Origin: Paenibacillus taichungensis
GTDB taxonomy: Bacteria; Bacillota; Bacilli; Paenibacillales; Paenibacillaceae
Assembly: GCF_013359905.1 (NCBI RefSeq)
Contig: NZ_JABMCC010000112.1
Span: 1 to 64,000 of the forward strand
DNA length: 64,000 bases
Direction: 5' to 3'
Both the position numbers and the translations under genes were made by a program. The notes under the pieces are model-generated. The model was not told the origin of the DNA. It was given only the letters and a program-made list of their open reading frames with translations, and made no database searches. Position 1 is the stretch's first letter; each line of letters starts with the position of its first letter. Positions 55,053 through 63,360 of this stretch are shown one piece after another.

Positions 55053-55763
55053 ATGTTTATGGAATTAACTATCAAGCTAGTAATTAGCTTTTTTGGGCTA
55101 TGGGCCATCACTTTTATAACTGGTAGAAAAACGCTCAGCCAACTTACACCACTAGACTTCCTATCTTCCTTAGTACTCAGTGAAATTGTAGGAAATACGC
55201 TTTACGATGATCAGGTAAACATATCTCAACTTATATATGCATTGGCAGTCTGGAGTGCCCTCTCTTACCTTTTTGAGAAAGTAACCACCCGATTTGTAAA
55301 ATTCGGCTATGTAGCAGAAGGACGGGTTGCTCTTTTAATTGATAATGGAGAGGTAAATCAGAGCTTGCTCAAGAAATATGATATTGAGTATAAACAATTA
55401 CTCTCCATGCTTCGAAAGCAGAGTGTTTTTTCGCTTCAAGAGGTCAAACATGCCGTTTTAGAAATAGATGGGTCTCTGTCCGTCCTTCGCAAACCTGAAT
55501 ATGAACCACCATCTGCCCAAGATTTGGGACTCGAAACACCTTCCGATAGTTTTGCTATTACAGTGATTGATAAAGGGGAATTGCTGAAGATGTCGATGAA
55601 AGGAAAGGAAATGGATACGGATAAGGTAAGAATCGAGATGCAAAAGCAGGGATATGACAATATTAAAGATATAGCTTACGCGGAATATGGTGAGGATGGA
55701 ACACTTTATATCATACCGAGAAAGAGGAAGAAAAACCGAACAATCATTAGAAATATGACATAA
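55053..55763 (+). CDS. DUF421 membrane protein (YetF family)
   Basis: A 236-residue protein: three N-terminal transmembrane helices (about 5-75) and a cytoplasmic DUF421 domain (RVALLIDNGEVNQSLLKKYD, LEIDGSLSVLRKPEYEPPSA). Length and layout match YetF/YdfS of Bacillus, membrane proteins found in spore formers whose role is unsettled. Ribosome site GGGAGG is 10 bases from the ATG. It is a single-gene unit sharing a terminator with the arsenic operon. Confidence 0.9.
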   Translation: MFMELTIKLVISFFGLWAITFITGRKTLSQLTPLDFLSSLVLSEIVGNTLYDDQVNISQLIYALAVWSALSYLFEKVTTRFVKFGYVAEGRVALLIDNGEVNQSLLKKYDIEYKQLLSMLRKQSVFSLQEVKHAVLEIDGSLSVLRKPEYEPPSAQDLGLETPSDSFAITVIDKGELLKMSMKGKEMDTDKVRIEMQKQGYDNIKDIAYAEYGEDGTLYIIPRKRKKNRTIIRNMT

Positions 55764-55850
55764 ACCTTAACTTTTCTCCGTAGAATATCCGTTATGTGAT
55801 TCGCATATTGAGTAAATCCATATTATTTTCATTTCAAATATTCCTTTCAA

Positions 55851-55890
55851 ACACGAAAAGCCGGGAAAAGTTACTCCCGGCTTTTCGTGT
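55851..55890. terminator. Bidirectional intrinsic terminator
   Basis: Perfect 16-bp stem ACACGAAAAGCCGGGA / TCCCGGCTTTTCGTGT with an 8-base loop, between the converging DUF421 and arsC genes; the right arm reaches the arsC stop codon. Confidence 0.88.
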
Positions 55891-56315
55891 TATTTTCCAG
55901 TTTCAGCAAATGTCTGTATCCGTTCCCCAATCTGGTCACGAACCCTTTGGAATACAGCCCATTTCTCTTCTTCTGTACCTTGCGCTTTCGCGGGATCATC
56001 GAATCCCCAGTGTTCTCGCTTCACTTGTGGAGGGGTCATTGGACATTTATCTGCCGCATCCCCGCATAATGTGACGACGAAATCTGCACTGTTCAGTAGC
56101 TCGGAGTCAATGATGTCCGAAGTTTGGCTCGAAATATCAATACCTACTTCGTTCATCGCTTCCACAGCTTTTGGATTCAAACCGTGTGCTTCGATTCCTG
56201 CGCTATAAATGTTCCAGTCCTCACTCAGGTACTTCTTAGCCCAACCTTCAGCCATTTGGCTCCGACACGAATTGCCTGTGCATAGGAAATAAAGTATTTT
56301 TTTGCTCATGTTCAT
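55890..56315 (-). CDS. arsC: Arsenate reductase, thioredoxin-coupled
   Basis: A 141-residue low-molecular-weight phosphatase-fold arsenate reductase. The P-loop CTGNSCRS (Cys12, Cys17) and the redox pair C84/C91 ([11 protein letters not shown]) identify the thioredoxin-dependent class, which reduces As(V) to As(III) for export. Start at the second of two adjacent ATGs (AAGGAG 6 bases upstream); the longer frame would overlap arsB. It is the last gene of the arsRBC unit. Confidence 0.93.
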   Translation of the reverse strand: MNMSKKILYFLCTGNSCRSQMAEGWAKKYLSEDWNIYSAGIEAHGLNPKAVEAMNEVGIDISSQTSDIIDSELLNSADFVVTLCGDAADKCPMTPPQVKREHWGFDDPAKAQGTEEEKWAVFQRVRDQIGERIQTFAETGK

Positions 56316-56338
56316 CATCTTCTCCTTGTTGTTTGAAT

Positions 56339-57634
56339 TTATAGAATGCTTAACCACAGATATAGACCCACTAGCGTAATGAGTAAAGTCGGAACTGTGA
56401 TAATGATACCTGTCTTAAAGTAGGTGCCCCATGAAATCTTGACGCCTTTGGTGCTGAGCACATGAAGCCAGAGCAGTGTTGCCAGTGAACCAATCGGTGT
56501 AATCTTGGGACCTAGATCGGAACCAATAATATTGGCGTAGATCAATGCCTCCCGAACGGTTCCCGTAGCCGTTGTTGCATCAATGGCGAGTGCGTCAATT
56601 AAAACCGTAGGCATATTGTTCATCAGAGATGAAATGATCGCAGCAATAAAGCCCATACCAACCGTTGCGACAAACAATCCTTGATCTGCAACGGCCTGGA
56701 TGGCTACGGCCAGCAGATCCGTCAGACCCACGTTACGCAAGCCATAGACCACGACATACATACCAATAGAGAAGAATACGATTGCCCAAGGCGCTTCCTT
56801 AACGACTACTTTAGTCGGTACAGCAGAGCTTCGAGAAGCCATAATCAGGAAGAATATAGCCACGACTCCTGCCACAATAGATACAGGCACACCAACAAAT
56901 TCACTGCCAAAGTAACCGACGAGCAGGATACCAAGTACAATCCATGACAACCGGAACATCTTCAGATCTTTGATCACTGTTACAGGTGCTTTCAGTTCAC
57001 TGGCATCAAACCGTTTGGGAATGCTTTTCCTGAAAAAGAGATACAATACACCGATACTTGCAGCCAGTGAAAACAGATTCGGAATAAACATTCTGCCTAC
57101 ATACTCCATGAACGTAATACCGAAGAAATCGGCAGATACGATGTTTACCAGGTTACTTACAACCAGTGGTAATGAAGTTGTATCCGCAATAAATCCGCTG
57201 GCAATAATGAAGGGAAACACTTTTTTCTCATCAAAATTCAGTGCGCGGACCATAGCCAGAACAATTGGGGTCAGAATCAGTGCTCCCCCGTCATTGGCAA
57301 AGAAAGCAGAAACTACAGCTCCTAAGATGGAGACATATACAAACATCCGAACCCCTCTGCCATGAGCTGCCTTGGCCATATGTAAAGCTGCCCATTCGAA
57401 GAAACCGATACGATCCAAAATCAATGAGATGATAATAATGGCCACAAAAGCAAGCGTGGCGTTCCATACCATTTGCGTAACATCCCATACATCCTGGAAA
57501 TGAACTACGCCTACAAGTAACGCCAGAATGGCTCCGCCGCAAGCAGACCACCCTATGGACAGGTTTTTAGGCTGCCAGATGACGAGCACTAACGTGATCA
57601 AAAAGATGATGCAAGCAAGAAAAGTAGAAAACAA
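56339..57634 (-). CDS. arsB: Arsenite efflux pump membrane protein
   Basis: A 431-residue, 11-12-helix permease of the ArsB/NhaD ion-transporter superfamily ([53 protein letters not shown]). It exports arsenite, driven by membrane potential. No arsA ATPase is adjacent. The TTG start lies 9 bases after GGAGG; an earlier ATG is out of frame. A second operator-like palindrome precedes it. Confidence 0.93.
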   Translation of the reverse strand: MFSTFLACIIFLITLVLVIWQPKNLSIGWSACGGAILALLVGVVHFQDVWDVTQMVWNATLAFVAIIIISLILDRIGFFEWAALHMAKAAHGRGVRMFVYVSILGAVVSAFFANDGGALILTPIVLAMVRALNFDEKKVFPFIIASGFIADTTSLPLVVSNLVNIVSADFFGITFMEYVGRMFIPNLFSLAASIGVLYLFFRKSIPKRFDASELKAPVTVIKDLKMFRLSWIVLGILLVGYFGSEFVGVPVSIVAGVVAIFFLIMASRSSAVPTKVVVKEAPWAIVFFSIGMYVVVYGLRNVGLTDLLAVAIQAVADQGLFVATVGMGFIAAIISSLMNNMPTVLIDALAIDATTATGTVREALIYANIIGSDLGPKITPIGSLATLLWLHVLSTKGVKISWGTYFKTGIIITVPTLLITLVGLYLWLSIL

Positions 57635-57681
57635 ACATATACGCCTCCGATCAAATTAGTTCCATTCGCATAATCATATAA

Positions 57682-57699
57682 CAATATACTTATATATTG
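57682..57699. promoter_or_regulatory. Second ArsR-type operator, upstream of arsB
   Basis: CAATATA-CTTA-TATATTG, a 7-4-7 inverted repeat between the arsR stop and the arsB start. Its AT-rich sequence and 4-base spacer resemble the operator upstream of arsR. Confidence 0.5.
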
Positions 57700-57707
57700 C
57701 TCAAAAA

Positions 57708-58034
57708 TTAATTACATACGGATGAAATGTTCTCTTTATTTAAAGACTTAAGAATGGCTGCAGAATCTGGCATAAATTCCAACACAGATTTAATATAAGG
57801 TTTATCCTCTACATTCAAAGAGTAGTATACCCATTGTCCACGTTTATTCTCTTTAACCAAACCTTGATCCTTTAACTTGCGCAAATGCTGACTGACCCCA
57901 GGTTGTGACATGTCCAGAATGTCTACAAACTCACACACACACCATTCACGTTCTTGTAGGAGTGTAAGTATCGTCAGACGAGTCTTATCCCCCAGCAATT
58001 TCAACTTTTCCGATGCTTCTTGAATAGAATCCAT
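57708..58034 (-). CDS. arsR: Arsenite-responsive repressor ArsR
   Basis: A 108-residue winged-helix repressor. The As(III)-binding Cys-X-Cys sits in the alpha-3 region (REWCVCEFVDILDMSQPGVS) and the recognition helix follows (QPGVSQHLRKLKDQGLV). A further Cys lies at the extreme C-terminus. The ATG at 58034 is chosen because GGAGG lies 8 bases upstream; the longer frame crosses the promoter and operator. Confidence 0.93.
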   Translation of the reverse strand: MDSIQEASEKLKLLGDKTRLTILTLLQEREWCVCEFVDILDMSQPGVSQHLRKLKDQGLVKENKRGQWVYYSLNVEDKPYIKSVLEFMPDSAAILKSLNKENISSVCN

Positions 58035-58055
58035 ATCACTTACCTCCTTCTCTCT

Positions 58056-58100
58056 ATATAAGCACATGCTTATATTATAATGCAAAAGTGTTATTGTCAA
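58056..58100 (-). promoter_or_regulatory. arsR promoter and operator
   Basis: On the minus strand TTGACA (58095-58100), 17-base spacer, TAATAT (58072-58077), followed by the palindrome ATATAAGC-ATGT-GCTTATAT (58056-58075), which overlaps the -10 element. Confidence 0.85.
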
Positions 58101-58116
58101 TTTTAAATTCCAAGTG

Positions 58117-58160
58117 AACCTGAAAGTATTGGTTTACAGTTAAACCAACACTTTCAGGTT
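58117..58160 (-). repeat. Long inverted repeat after the flavoprotein gene
   Basis: AACCTGAAAGT and TTGGTTT pair with AAACCAA and ACTTTCAGGTT (one mismatch, 6-base loop), 18 bases after the flavoprotein stop. No T-run follows, so it may be an RNA-stabilising hairpin or weak terminator. Confidence 0.6.
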
Positions 58161-58178
58161 AATCAGACCTATTCTATA

Positions 58179-59579
58179 TTAATTGGAACAAGATGAACTA
58201 CAATCACTTGTTTGCTCGGCTACCTGTACTTTTGAACGATTCAGACTGCACACACCCGTTTCAGGTAGATCCAGTTCTACTTTTGCAGCTGCATCCAGGT
58301 CACCTGCCAGAAAAGCTACCACCGAACGAACTTGTTCATATCCGGTAGCCATCAGGAAGGTTGGCGCACGTCCATAACTTTTCATCCCAACAATATACAA
58401 TCCTTGTTCCATATGACGCAGTTCCTTCTCCCCATGAGGACGAACAGTGCCGCAACTATGAACATTCGGATCAATTAACGGAGCAAGGGTTGCCACACTT
58501 TCTGTGGTTGGGTCGATACTCAGCCGTAGCTCCCTAAGGAAGGATAAGTCTGGCCGACTTCCGGCATTCACGATGATCTCATCAATATGTGCTACCACGT
58601 GTAACTCGCCATGTTGCTCTCCGCTTATGGTAATCTGCTTCCCTTCCTGCTTCAGTTCCTGAATATAGAAGGGTGTAACAACAGTAATTTTCCCGGAATC
58701 CACCAGTTCATGAATACGACGTCCCAGTTCTCCTCGCGCTTCGAGCTGATCACTCGCTTCTCCGCCATATGCTTCTTCCACGTGATCTTTTCTCATGATC
58801 CAGGTCAGTGTCATACCGGAATTTAATTCTTGAAGCTTGGCAAGATCAAGTAATGTATTCAAGGCTGAGTGTCCGCTTCCTACTACTGCGATATGTCTAT
58901 CTGTGTAGCGCTCTCGATCTATTCCAAACACATCCGGAATGCCATAAAATATATGGTTACGAAGAGCTTGTTCTCCAGGGGTCAACACGCCGCTGGCGAG
59001 TACAGGGTTAGCATGCCCCCAAGTTCCTGAAGCATCAATGATAGCCCTCGCCTCATACCGCTTAGCCTCACCCTCTTCTTCAACGTAGATCATAAAGGGT
59101 TGTTTTTCTCGGCTTGCTGTTTTCATTTTGTCTGTATTTTTGCGACTAATCCCCACAACACGAGAATTTAAATGAAGATTGGACTGAATTTCCGGAAGTT
59201 CTGCGAGCGGGAGCAAATACAGATCCCGAAGTTCATGTCCTGTTGGTAAATCATCTGGAGCAGGGGCAATCCATCCCTTCTTGGATAACAATCGTCCAGC
59301 CGCTTTATCTACGTTATACTGCCATGGTGAGAACAGACGAACATGGCCCCATTGGGAGATATTCTCACCTACTTTAGTCCCCGCCTCAAGAATAATAAAC
59401 GATTGGCCTGCTTCAATCAGATGAGCTGCTGCAGCCAAACCAATAGGTCCTGCACCAATGATAACAACAGGTAAATGGGTTAACTCTCCTTGGTTTAAAG
59501 ATTCCAAAGGGGAAACCTTCTTTTTCTCTAAAGTGGGAGCACAGCAAGAATCAACTTGTTTGAATTCAACGTTTTTCAT
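58179..59579 (-). CDS. Flavoprotein monooxygenase-like protein of the arsenic locus (ArsO-like)
   Basis: A 466-residue protein with two dinucleotide-binding motifs, IIGAGPIGLAAAAHL (42-47) and VVGSGHSALNTLLD (about 232), and segment GENISQWGHVRLFSPW, as in flavin monooxygenase-like proteins (ArsO) of arsenic islands. Odd features are a vicinal Cys pair at 12-13 (DSCCAP) and a Cys-Ser-Ser-Ser-Cys tail (460-464), which could bind a thiophilic metalloid. It follows the MarR-type gene, with a shared-type operator in front, and precedes arsR. Confidence 0.78.
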   Translation of the reverse strand: MKNVEFKQVDSCCAPTLEKKKVSPLESLNQGELTHLPVVIIGAGPIGLAAAAHLIEAGQSFIILEAGTKVGENISQWGHVRLFSPWQYNVDKAAGRLLSKKGWIAPAPDDLPTGHELRDLYLLPLAELPEIQSNLHLNSRVVGISRKNTDKMKTASREKQPFMIYVEEEGEAKRYEARAIIDASGTWGHANPVLASGVLTPGEQALRNHIFYGIPDVFGIDRERYTDRHIAVVGSGHSALNTLLDLAKLQELNSGMTLTWIMRKDHVEEAYGGEASDQLEARGELGRRIHELVDSGKITVVTPFYIQELKQEGKQITISGEQHGELHVVAHIDEIIVNAGSRPDLSFLRELRLSIDPTTESVATLAPLIDPNVHSCGTVRPHGEKELRHMEQGLYIVGMKSYGRAPTFLMATGYEQVRSVVAFLAGDLDAAAKVELDLPETGVCSLNRSKVQVAEQTSDCSSSCSN

Positions 59580-59608
59580 ATCAATGTACCTCCAGTATGT
59601 TTAAATAT

Positions 59609-59625
59609 ACTTGCATTTTGCAAGT
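59609..59625. promoter_or_regulatory. Operator of the MarR-type regulator, flavoprotein promoter
   Basis: ACTTGCA-TTT-TGCAAGT, a perfect 7-3-7 palindrome upstream of the flavoprotein start. A near-identical copy precedes the MarR-type gene. A separate hairpin (GGGGTAATG / CATTACCCC, 59642-59664) overlaps the MarR stop codon. Confidence 0.72.
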
Positions 59626-59657
59626 GTTTGAGTAATGTAACGGGGTAATGAAGCCCA

Positions 59658-60116
59658 TTACCCCAGCGGCGTACAACACATTTTCGATTTTAGCATGCTC
59701 TCATTGAGCAGTTTAATGGATTGAATGACGGTCTCCTTTTCTGTATCCGTCATGAAAGAAAAAACCTCATCCAGATGAGTATTCATCCGATGATCTATAG
59801 CCGTTGTTACAAATTCTCCTTCGTCTGTCAAACTGAGAATGTATACTCTGCGATCCTCAGGCAGTGGTGTTTTTTGAACCAAATTTTTCTTAATCAGGGT
59901 CTGTACTTGACGACTGAAGGTTGTGATATCCATCGCGAGCGTTTCAGCAATTTGTTGCATGGACGGCTCATGTTGATGGTTAATTTCGTATAGAATATGG
60001 CTCTGAACCAGCGATATTTCATGCTCTCCAACCGTGCAACAATTTTTATCCAGTAAGCCGAAACGACGGACCATAATTTGTAGTGGCTCTCTGGGACTCT
60101 CAATATCTGACAACAT
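59658..60116 (-). CDS. MarR-family regulator with two vicinal cysteine pairs
   Basis: A 152-residue winged-helix regulator (QIAETLAMDITTFSRQVQTL, wing PLPEDRRVYILSLTDEG). It has adjacent cysteines near the N-terminus (Cys26-Cys27, KNCCTVG) and again at the C-terminus (Cys147-Cys148, KMCCTPLG). These could form thiolate sites for arsenite or another thiophilic ligand, which is inferred. The ATG at 60116 is used because GAGG lies 5 bases upstream; an earlier GTG overlaps that site. Confidence 0.85.
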   Translation of the reverse strand: MLSDIESPREPLQIMVRRFGLLDKNCCTVGEHEISLVQSHILYEINHQHEPSMQQIAETLAMDITTFSRQVQTLIKKNLVQKTPLPEDRRVYILSLTDEGEFVTTAIDHRMNTHLDEVFSFMTDTEKETVIQSIKLLNESMLKSKMCCTPLG

Positions 60117-60148
60117 GATCACCTCTTGGTCATCATTATAAACAAATT

Positions 60149-60165
60149 ACTTGCAGTTTGCAAAT
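60149..60165. promoter_or_regulatory. Operator of the MarR-type regulator, own promoter
   Basis: ACTTGCA-GTT-TGCAAAT, matching the perfect palindrome at 59609-59625 in all but one arm base; expected to mediate autoregulation. Confidence 0.65.
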
Positions 60166-60304
60166 TTAAAATCAAAAGAGCATCAAATAATGTCTAATTT
60201 AAATTTTAAAGTCTAAAATTTTAACTATAAATTTATTTTTAGAAAGGGGTAGCAGCAAAATGTCAAATTTTCTTCATACTATTACGGCAAACCATTGACT
60301 TGTC

Positions 60305-60344
60305 TGTGACAATAGTCACGCCGTTATGATAATTCTGATATATT
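60305..60344 (+). promoter_or_regulatory. Crp/Fnr-type activator site with -10 element
   Basis: TGTGA-CAATAG-TCACG (60305-60320) matches the TGTGA-N6-TCACA consensus of Crp/Fnr-family regulators. A TATATT -10 box lies at 60339-60344, placing the site near -39, the usual position for activation. No good -35 box is present. Confidence 0.6.
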
Positions 60345-60432
60345 AATACATGAGATGAATGATCTTGATCGTAATGTCAATGAGTAGATAACTACACATC
60401 ATTACTGTATGGATATTAGGAGGAATAAGATT

Positions 60433-61296
60433 GTGTTATTAGCGATATTAAGTATAGTTATGGTCGTACTGTTTACAGCATTCATTGTTCTTAAAACGTA
60501 TAAGCGAAAAGAAAAACTTACAGGTATGCCTGGCATGATGATCGCTATGACCATTGGCATGATGTCCAGCCTTGTACTCGGTGTACAATTAGGCATTGTA
60601 TTTCCTCGGGATTTAACAGTCCCATCCATTGCCGCCATATTGTTTGGCTTAGGAGCCGGATACTTCACAGGCAAACCTATCAGTTTATTGGCAACTCTGG
60701 ATGGTATGTTGGCAGGAATTATGGGCGGCATGATGGGAGCAATGCTCGGGGTAATGATTGGTCCTTCCTATCTCATGATGATATTTGTTGACATCCTATT
60801 CATTTTTATTATGAGCGTTGCTCTTCAATTGTCGAATCAAGAAACGGATACTAGCGATAAAACAAATAAAAGTGGGATTGGTATGCCGTTTATTGGAGGT
60901 ATACTTACTGTAGCTTTTGGAATTATAGCTGTAGGTGCAACGTTATTTTACCAATATCAACCGAATGATACATCGGCAATTAAATCACAAGAATCACAGA
61001 GTGAGCAAGCTACTTCTCTTCAAGAAAATTCAGAATATCAGATTGTTTCCGTCGATGTAAAATCAGATGGTTTTAGTCAAGAAAATATTGAAGTAAAAGC
61101 TGGCGTTCCAACAAAAATAAATTTTATAAAACATTCAGGTTATACATGTATAAGAAGTGTTCAGTCTAAAGATTTAGGAATAGATGTGTATCTCGAAAAA
61201 GGAGATAACTTCATTACCTTAAAAGATCTGAAACCTGGAACGTACAACTTCAATTGTGGCATGTACATGTATTATGGAACGATCACCGTAGTATAA
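60433..61296 (+). CDS. Methionine-rich membrane protein with C-terminal cupredoxin-like domain
   Basis: A 287-residue protein. One N-terminal helix is followed by Met/Gly-rich transmembrane segments (GMPGMMIAMTIGMMSSLVLG, DGMLAGIMGGMMGAMLGVMI), another pair of helices, then an extracytoplasmic domain (about 200-287). That domain ends like a cupredoxin: HSGYTCIRSV and YNFNCGMYMYYG supply His, two Cys and Met as candidate copper ligands. The GTG at 60433 is chosen because GGAGG lies 9 bases upstream. The Crp/Fnr-type site in front suggests oxygen- or nitrogen-oxide-linked expression. A copper delivery or redox role is plausible but unproven. Confidence 0.78.
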   Translation: MLLAILSIVMVVLFTAFIVLKTYKRKEKLTGMPGMMIAMTIGMMSSLVLGVQLGIVFPRDLTVPSIAAILFGLGAGYFTGKPISLLATLDGMLAGIMGGMMGAMLGVMIGPSYLMMIFVDILFIFIMSVALQLSNQETDTSDKTNKSGIGMPFIGGILTVAFGIIAVGATLFYQYQPNDTSAIKSQESQSEQATSLQENSEYQIVSVDVKSDGFSQENIEVKAGVPTKINFIKHSGYTCIRSVQSKDLGIDVYLEKGDNFITLKDLKPGTYNFNCGMYMYYGTITVV

Positions 61297-61315
61297 GCGA
61301 GAAATGTAGGATCAT

Positions 61316-61362
61316 AATAGGGAACTTTATGTCAGTTACTCATGACACAAAGTTCCCTATTT
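61316..61362 (+). terminator. Intrinsic terminator of the cupredoxin gene
   Basis: Outer stem AATAGGGAACTTT / AAAGTTCCCTATT with an inner TGTCA/TGACA hairpin; T-rich sequence follows after a few bases. Confidence 0.75.
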
Positions 61363-61390
61363 AAAATTGTTTTTATGGACTTTTATATAA

Positions 61391-61417
61391 CAAAAAACCG
61401 CCAGCAAAAGCTAGCGG
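61391..61417 (-). terminator. Intrinsic terminator of the YjcZ-type gene
   Basis: Stem CCGCTAGC / GCTGGCGG (one G-T pair), 4-base loop, then TTTTTTG on the minus strand, 18 bases after the stop. Confidence 0.85.
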
Positions 61418-61434
61418 AAATTCATAAGCTAGTA

Positions 61435-61560
61435 TTAAACCAAGAAAGCTTTGGAGATGATAACCAACAAAATAAACAATACCAGAATTGCACCAACGGA
61501 CGTGAAGCCACCGTATCCTCCACCAAGTCCGCCTACATTCCCATATCCAACTTCGCTCAT
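61435..61560 (-). CDS. yjcZ: YjcZ-family mini-protein
   Basis: A 41-residue protein: an N-terminal Gly/Tyr-rich half (GYGNVGGLGGGYGGF) and a C-terminal hydrophobic helix (GAILVLFILLVIISKAFLV). This is the layout of the YjcZ sporulation-associated family common in Bacillales, membrane mini-proteins found in spores or forespore membranes. GAGGGGG lies 7 bases upstream of the ATG and a clean terminator follows, so the gene is complete. Confidence 0.85.
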   Translation of the reverse strand: MSEVGYGNVGGLGGGYGGFTSVGAILVLFILLVIISKAFLV

Positions 61561-61635
61561 GTTTCTTCCCCCTCTTTTGTGGTATGTGTTAGATTATTCA
61601 GGATTTGTTAATTTGACAAGGCTAAAAATAAAAAT

Positions 61636-61839
61636 AGGCTAGGTCTGTGGGACATGCATGTCCATCTGGAAGATAACTATAAAAATGCTTTTCCGCTCTT
61701 TCTGGCTAATGGTGTAACCGGAGTAAGGGAGATGGGCGCGGCGCTGACAAACGTCGATATATGGAAAACGAGGATTCAGACCGGGGTGCCTCGTGTCCTT
61801 ATCTACTCAACAAAAAAGACCGCTTCCGAGTCCATGTAA
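61636..61839 (+). pseudogene. Remnant of an amidohydrolase (imidazolonepropionase-like) gene
   Basis: An in-frame stretch encodes GLWDMHVHLED, FPLFLANGVTGVREMG and DIWKTRIQTGVPRV, the first metal-binding strand (His-X-His) and following helix of M38-type amidohydrolases, which are normally over 400 residues. There is no N-terminal domain before it and only about 55 matching residues before the frame enters a terminator. It has no ribosome site, so it is probably a decayed fragment. Confidence 0.7.
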
Positions 61840-61861
61840 TGGCTCAGAAAACAGTCTTTTT
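61812..61861 (-). terminator. Intrinsic terminator of the sucrose/levan operon
   Basis: Stem AAAAAGAC / GTCTTTTT with further internal pairing (GAG-CCAT / ATGG-CTC), T-rich on the minus side, just after the GH32 stop. Confidence 0.75.
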
Positions 61862-61866
61862 CCTCT

Positions 61867-63351
61867 TTATTCAGCTTGCCAAATATCGTTCAGCTTCCAA
61901 TATGTCAACCCATTTACTTGAGTCTTTCCACCCTCAGTGATAAGTTCAATACCTGAGAGCTTCCCACTCGGATAGATACGACTTGTCATCGTAGCTTGCC
62001 CTTCATTAGCGAACATTTCAATGGATGAACGATCCAGAAATACATGTAATGTCAGCTGTCCCTCAGCATTTAAGCCTGCACGACGAACGCCATCCGTCTT
62101 CTTGCCTGATTTGGAACAATCAAGTATAAGCTTCTGATCCGGAATGGAATAAGTGATCACCGTTTCCTCATGACCTGTACCGCGAAGCTTCAAGCCCACC
62201 AGATCCGCACTTGTCTTCGTCAGGTCAAACACGACTTTCACTTCAAGCAGATCCGCTTCAACTTCTGTCAAGGAGCTTCCATAAATCACATGATCCTGAT
62301 ACACAACATGTTCACTTTGGCGAAGCAGCTTCATTTCGTCTACCGGATTCATCAGAACTTTGTCATTCTCACCCAATGTAAGCACACGTGGGATGGTGAG
62401 TGCACCGCACCAACCGTCTGCTTTTGTTGGCATATCGGCTTCCCACATATCCATCCAGCCAATCGCAATCCGGCGACCTTGATCATCTAAGAAAGTTTGA
62501 ACCGCGTAGAAATCATGACCATGATCAAGCTCAATAAACTCTCCATGCTTGTATTCATTTTTTTCATAATCATATTCCCCAACATAGTACCCCGTCTGAA
62601 ATAAGTTATTGTACTGATCTCCTTGCGCATCAATACCTTGAGGAGAGAACATAAATACATGCTTGCCGCCTAGTTCAAAGAAATCCGGGCACTCCCACAT
62701 GAATCCCATATCCTTGTCTCCCTGCAAAAACACACCATGATAGGTCCAAGTTCTAAGATTCGCAGATGTATACAGAATTACACGTGGTTCTTCTTCTTTC
62801 GTACTGTTACCCAGGATCATATACCATGTATCCTCGTGCTTCCATACCTTCGGATCACGGAAATGCTGGGAGCTATCAGCCGGAGGCTCAGCAATCACGG
62901 GATTTTGTTTTAATTTTGTGAAATGAATGCCGTCTGTGCTTACTGCCACGTTTTGATTTTGGAAGAAAATATTGTTCGGTTGATCAATGTAATGATGTCC
63001 AGTATAGATCAATGTCAGTTCGCCGTTATTATCTACTGCGCTACCTGAGAAGCAGCCATCCAGATCACACGCATCTCCTGGAGCTAATGCAATCGGACAA
63101 TGCTCCCAATGCACAAGATCTTTACTTTTGACGTGACCCCAATGCATGGGTCCCCAGTTCTCATCATACGGATGATGTTGATAGAAAGCGTGATATTCGC
63201 CTTTATACTGAATTAATCCATTTGGATCGTTAATCCAGTTTGCAGGTGCCATAATATGATACCCCAAGCGATAACGCTTGTTCATTTTTCCTTCTGCCTG
63301 TTTCAAAGCTTCCTCAGCTTGCTTCGTATTGTTGTGATAAGTGTTCATCAT
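61867..63351 (-). CDS. Glycoside hydrolase family 32 (sucrase/fructanase)
   Basis: A 494-residue GH32 enzyme without signal peptide. Catalytic residues are the nucleophile D42 (WINDPNG), the transition-state stabiliser D166 (FRDP) and the acid/base E220 (WECPDF). A C-terminal beta-sandwich contains LHVFLDRSSIEMFAN. It hydrolyses beta-fructofuranosyl bonds in the cytoplasm, probably in unphosphorylated sucrose or short fructans, because the partner gene 9 bases upstream is an MFS symporter and not a PTS enzyme. Either of two adjacent ATGs may start (AGGAGG 5 or 8 bases upstream). Confidence 0.92.
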   Translation of the reverse strand: MMNTYHNNTKQAEEALKQAEGKMNKRYRLGYHIMAPANWINDPNGLIQYKGEYHAFYQHHPYDENWGPMHWGHVKSKDLVHWEHCPIALAPGDACDLDGCFSGSAVDNNGELTLIYTGHHYIDQPNNIFFQNQNVAVSTDGIHFTKLKQNPVIAEPPADSSQHFRDPKVWKHEDTWYMILGNSTKEEEPRVILYTSANLRTWTYHGVFLQGDKDMGFMWECPDFFELGGKHVFMFSPQGIDAQGDQYNNLFQTGYYVGEYDYEKNEYKHGEFIELDHGHDFYAVQTFLDDQGRRIAIGWMDMWEADMPTKADGWCGALTIPRVLTLGENDKVLMNPVDEMKLLRQSEHVVYQDHVIYGSSLTEVEADLLEVKVVFDLTKTSADLVGLKLRGTGHEETVITYSIPDQKLILDCSKSGKKTDGVRRAGLNAEGQLTLHVFLDRSSIEMFANEGQATMTSRIYPSGKLSGIELITEGGKTQVNGLTYWKLNDIWQAE

Positions 63352-63360
63352 GTTTTCCTC

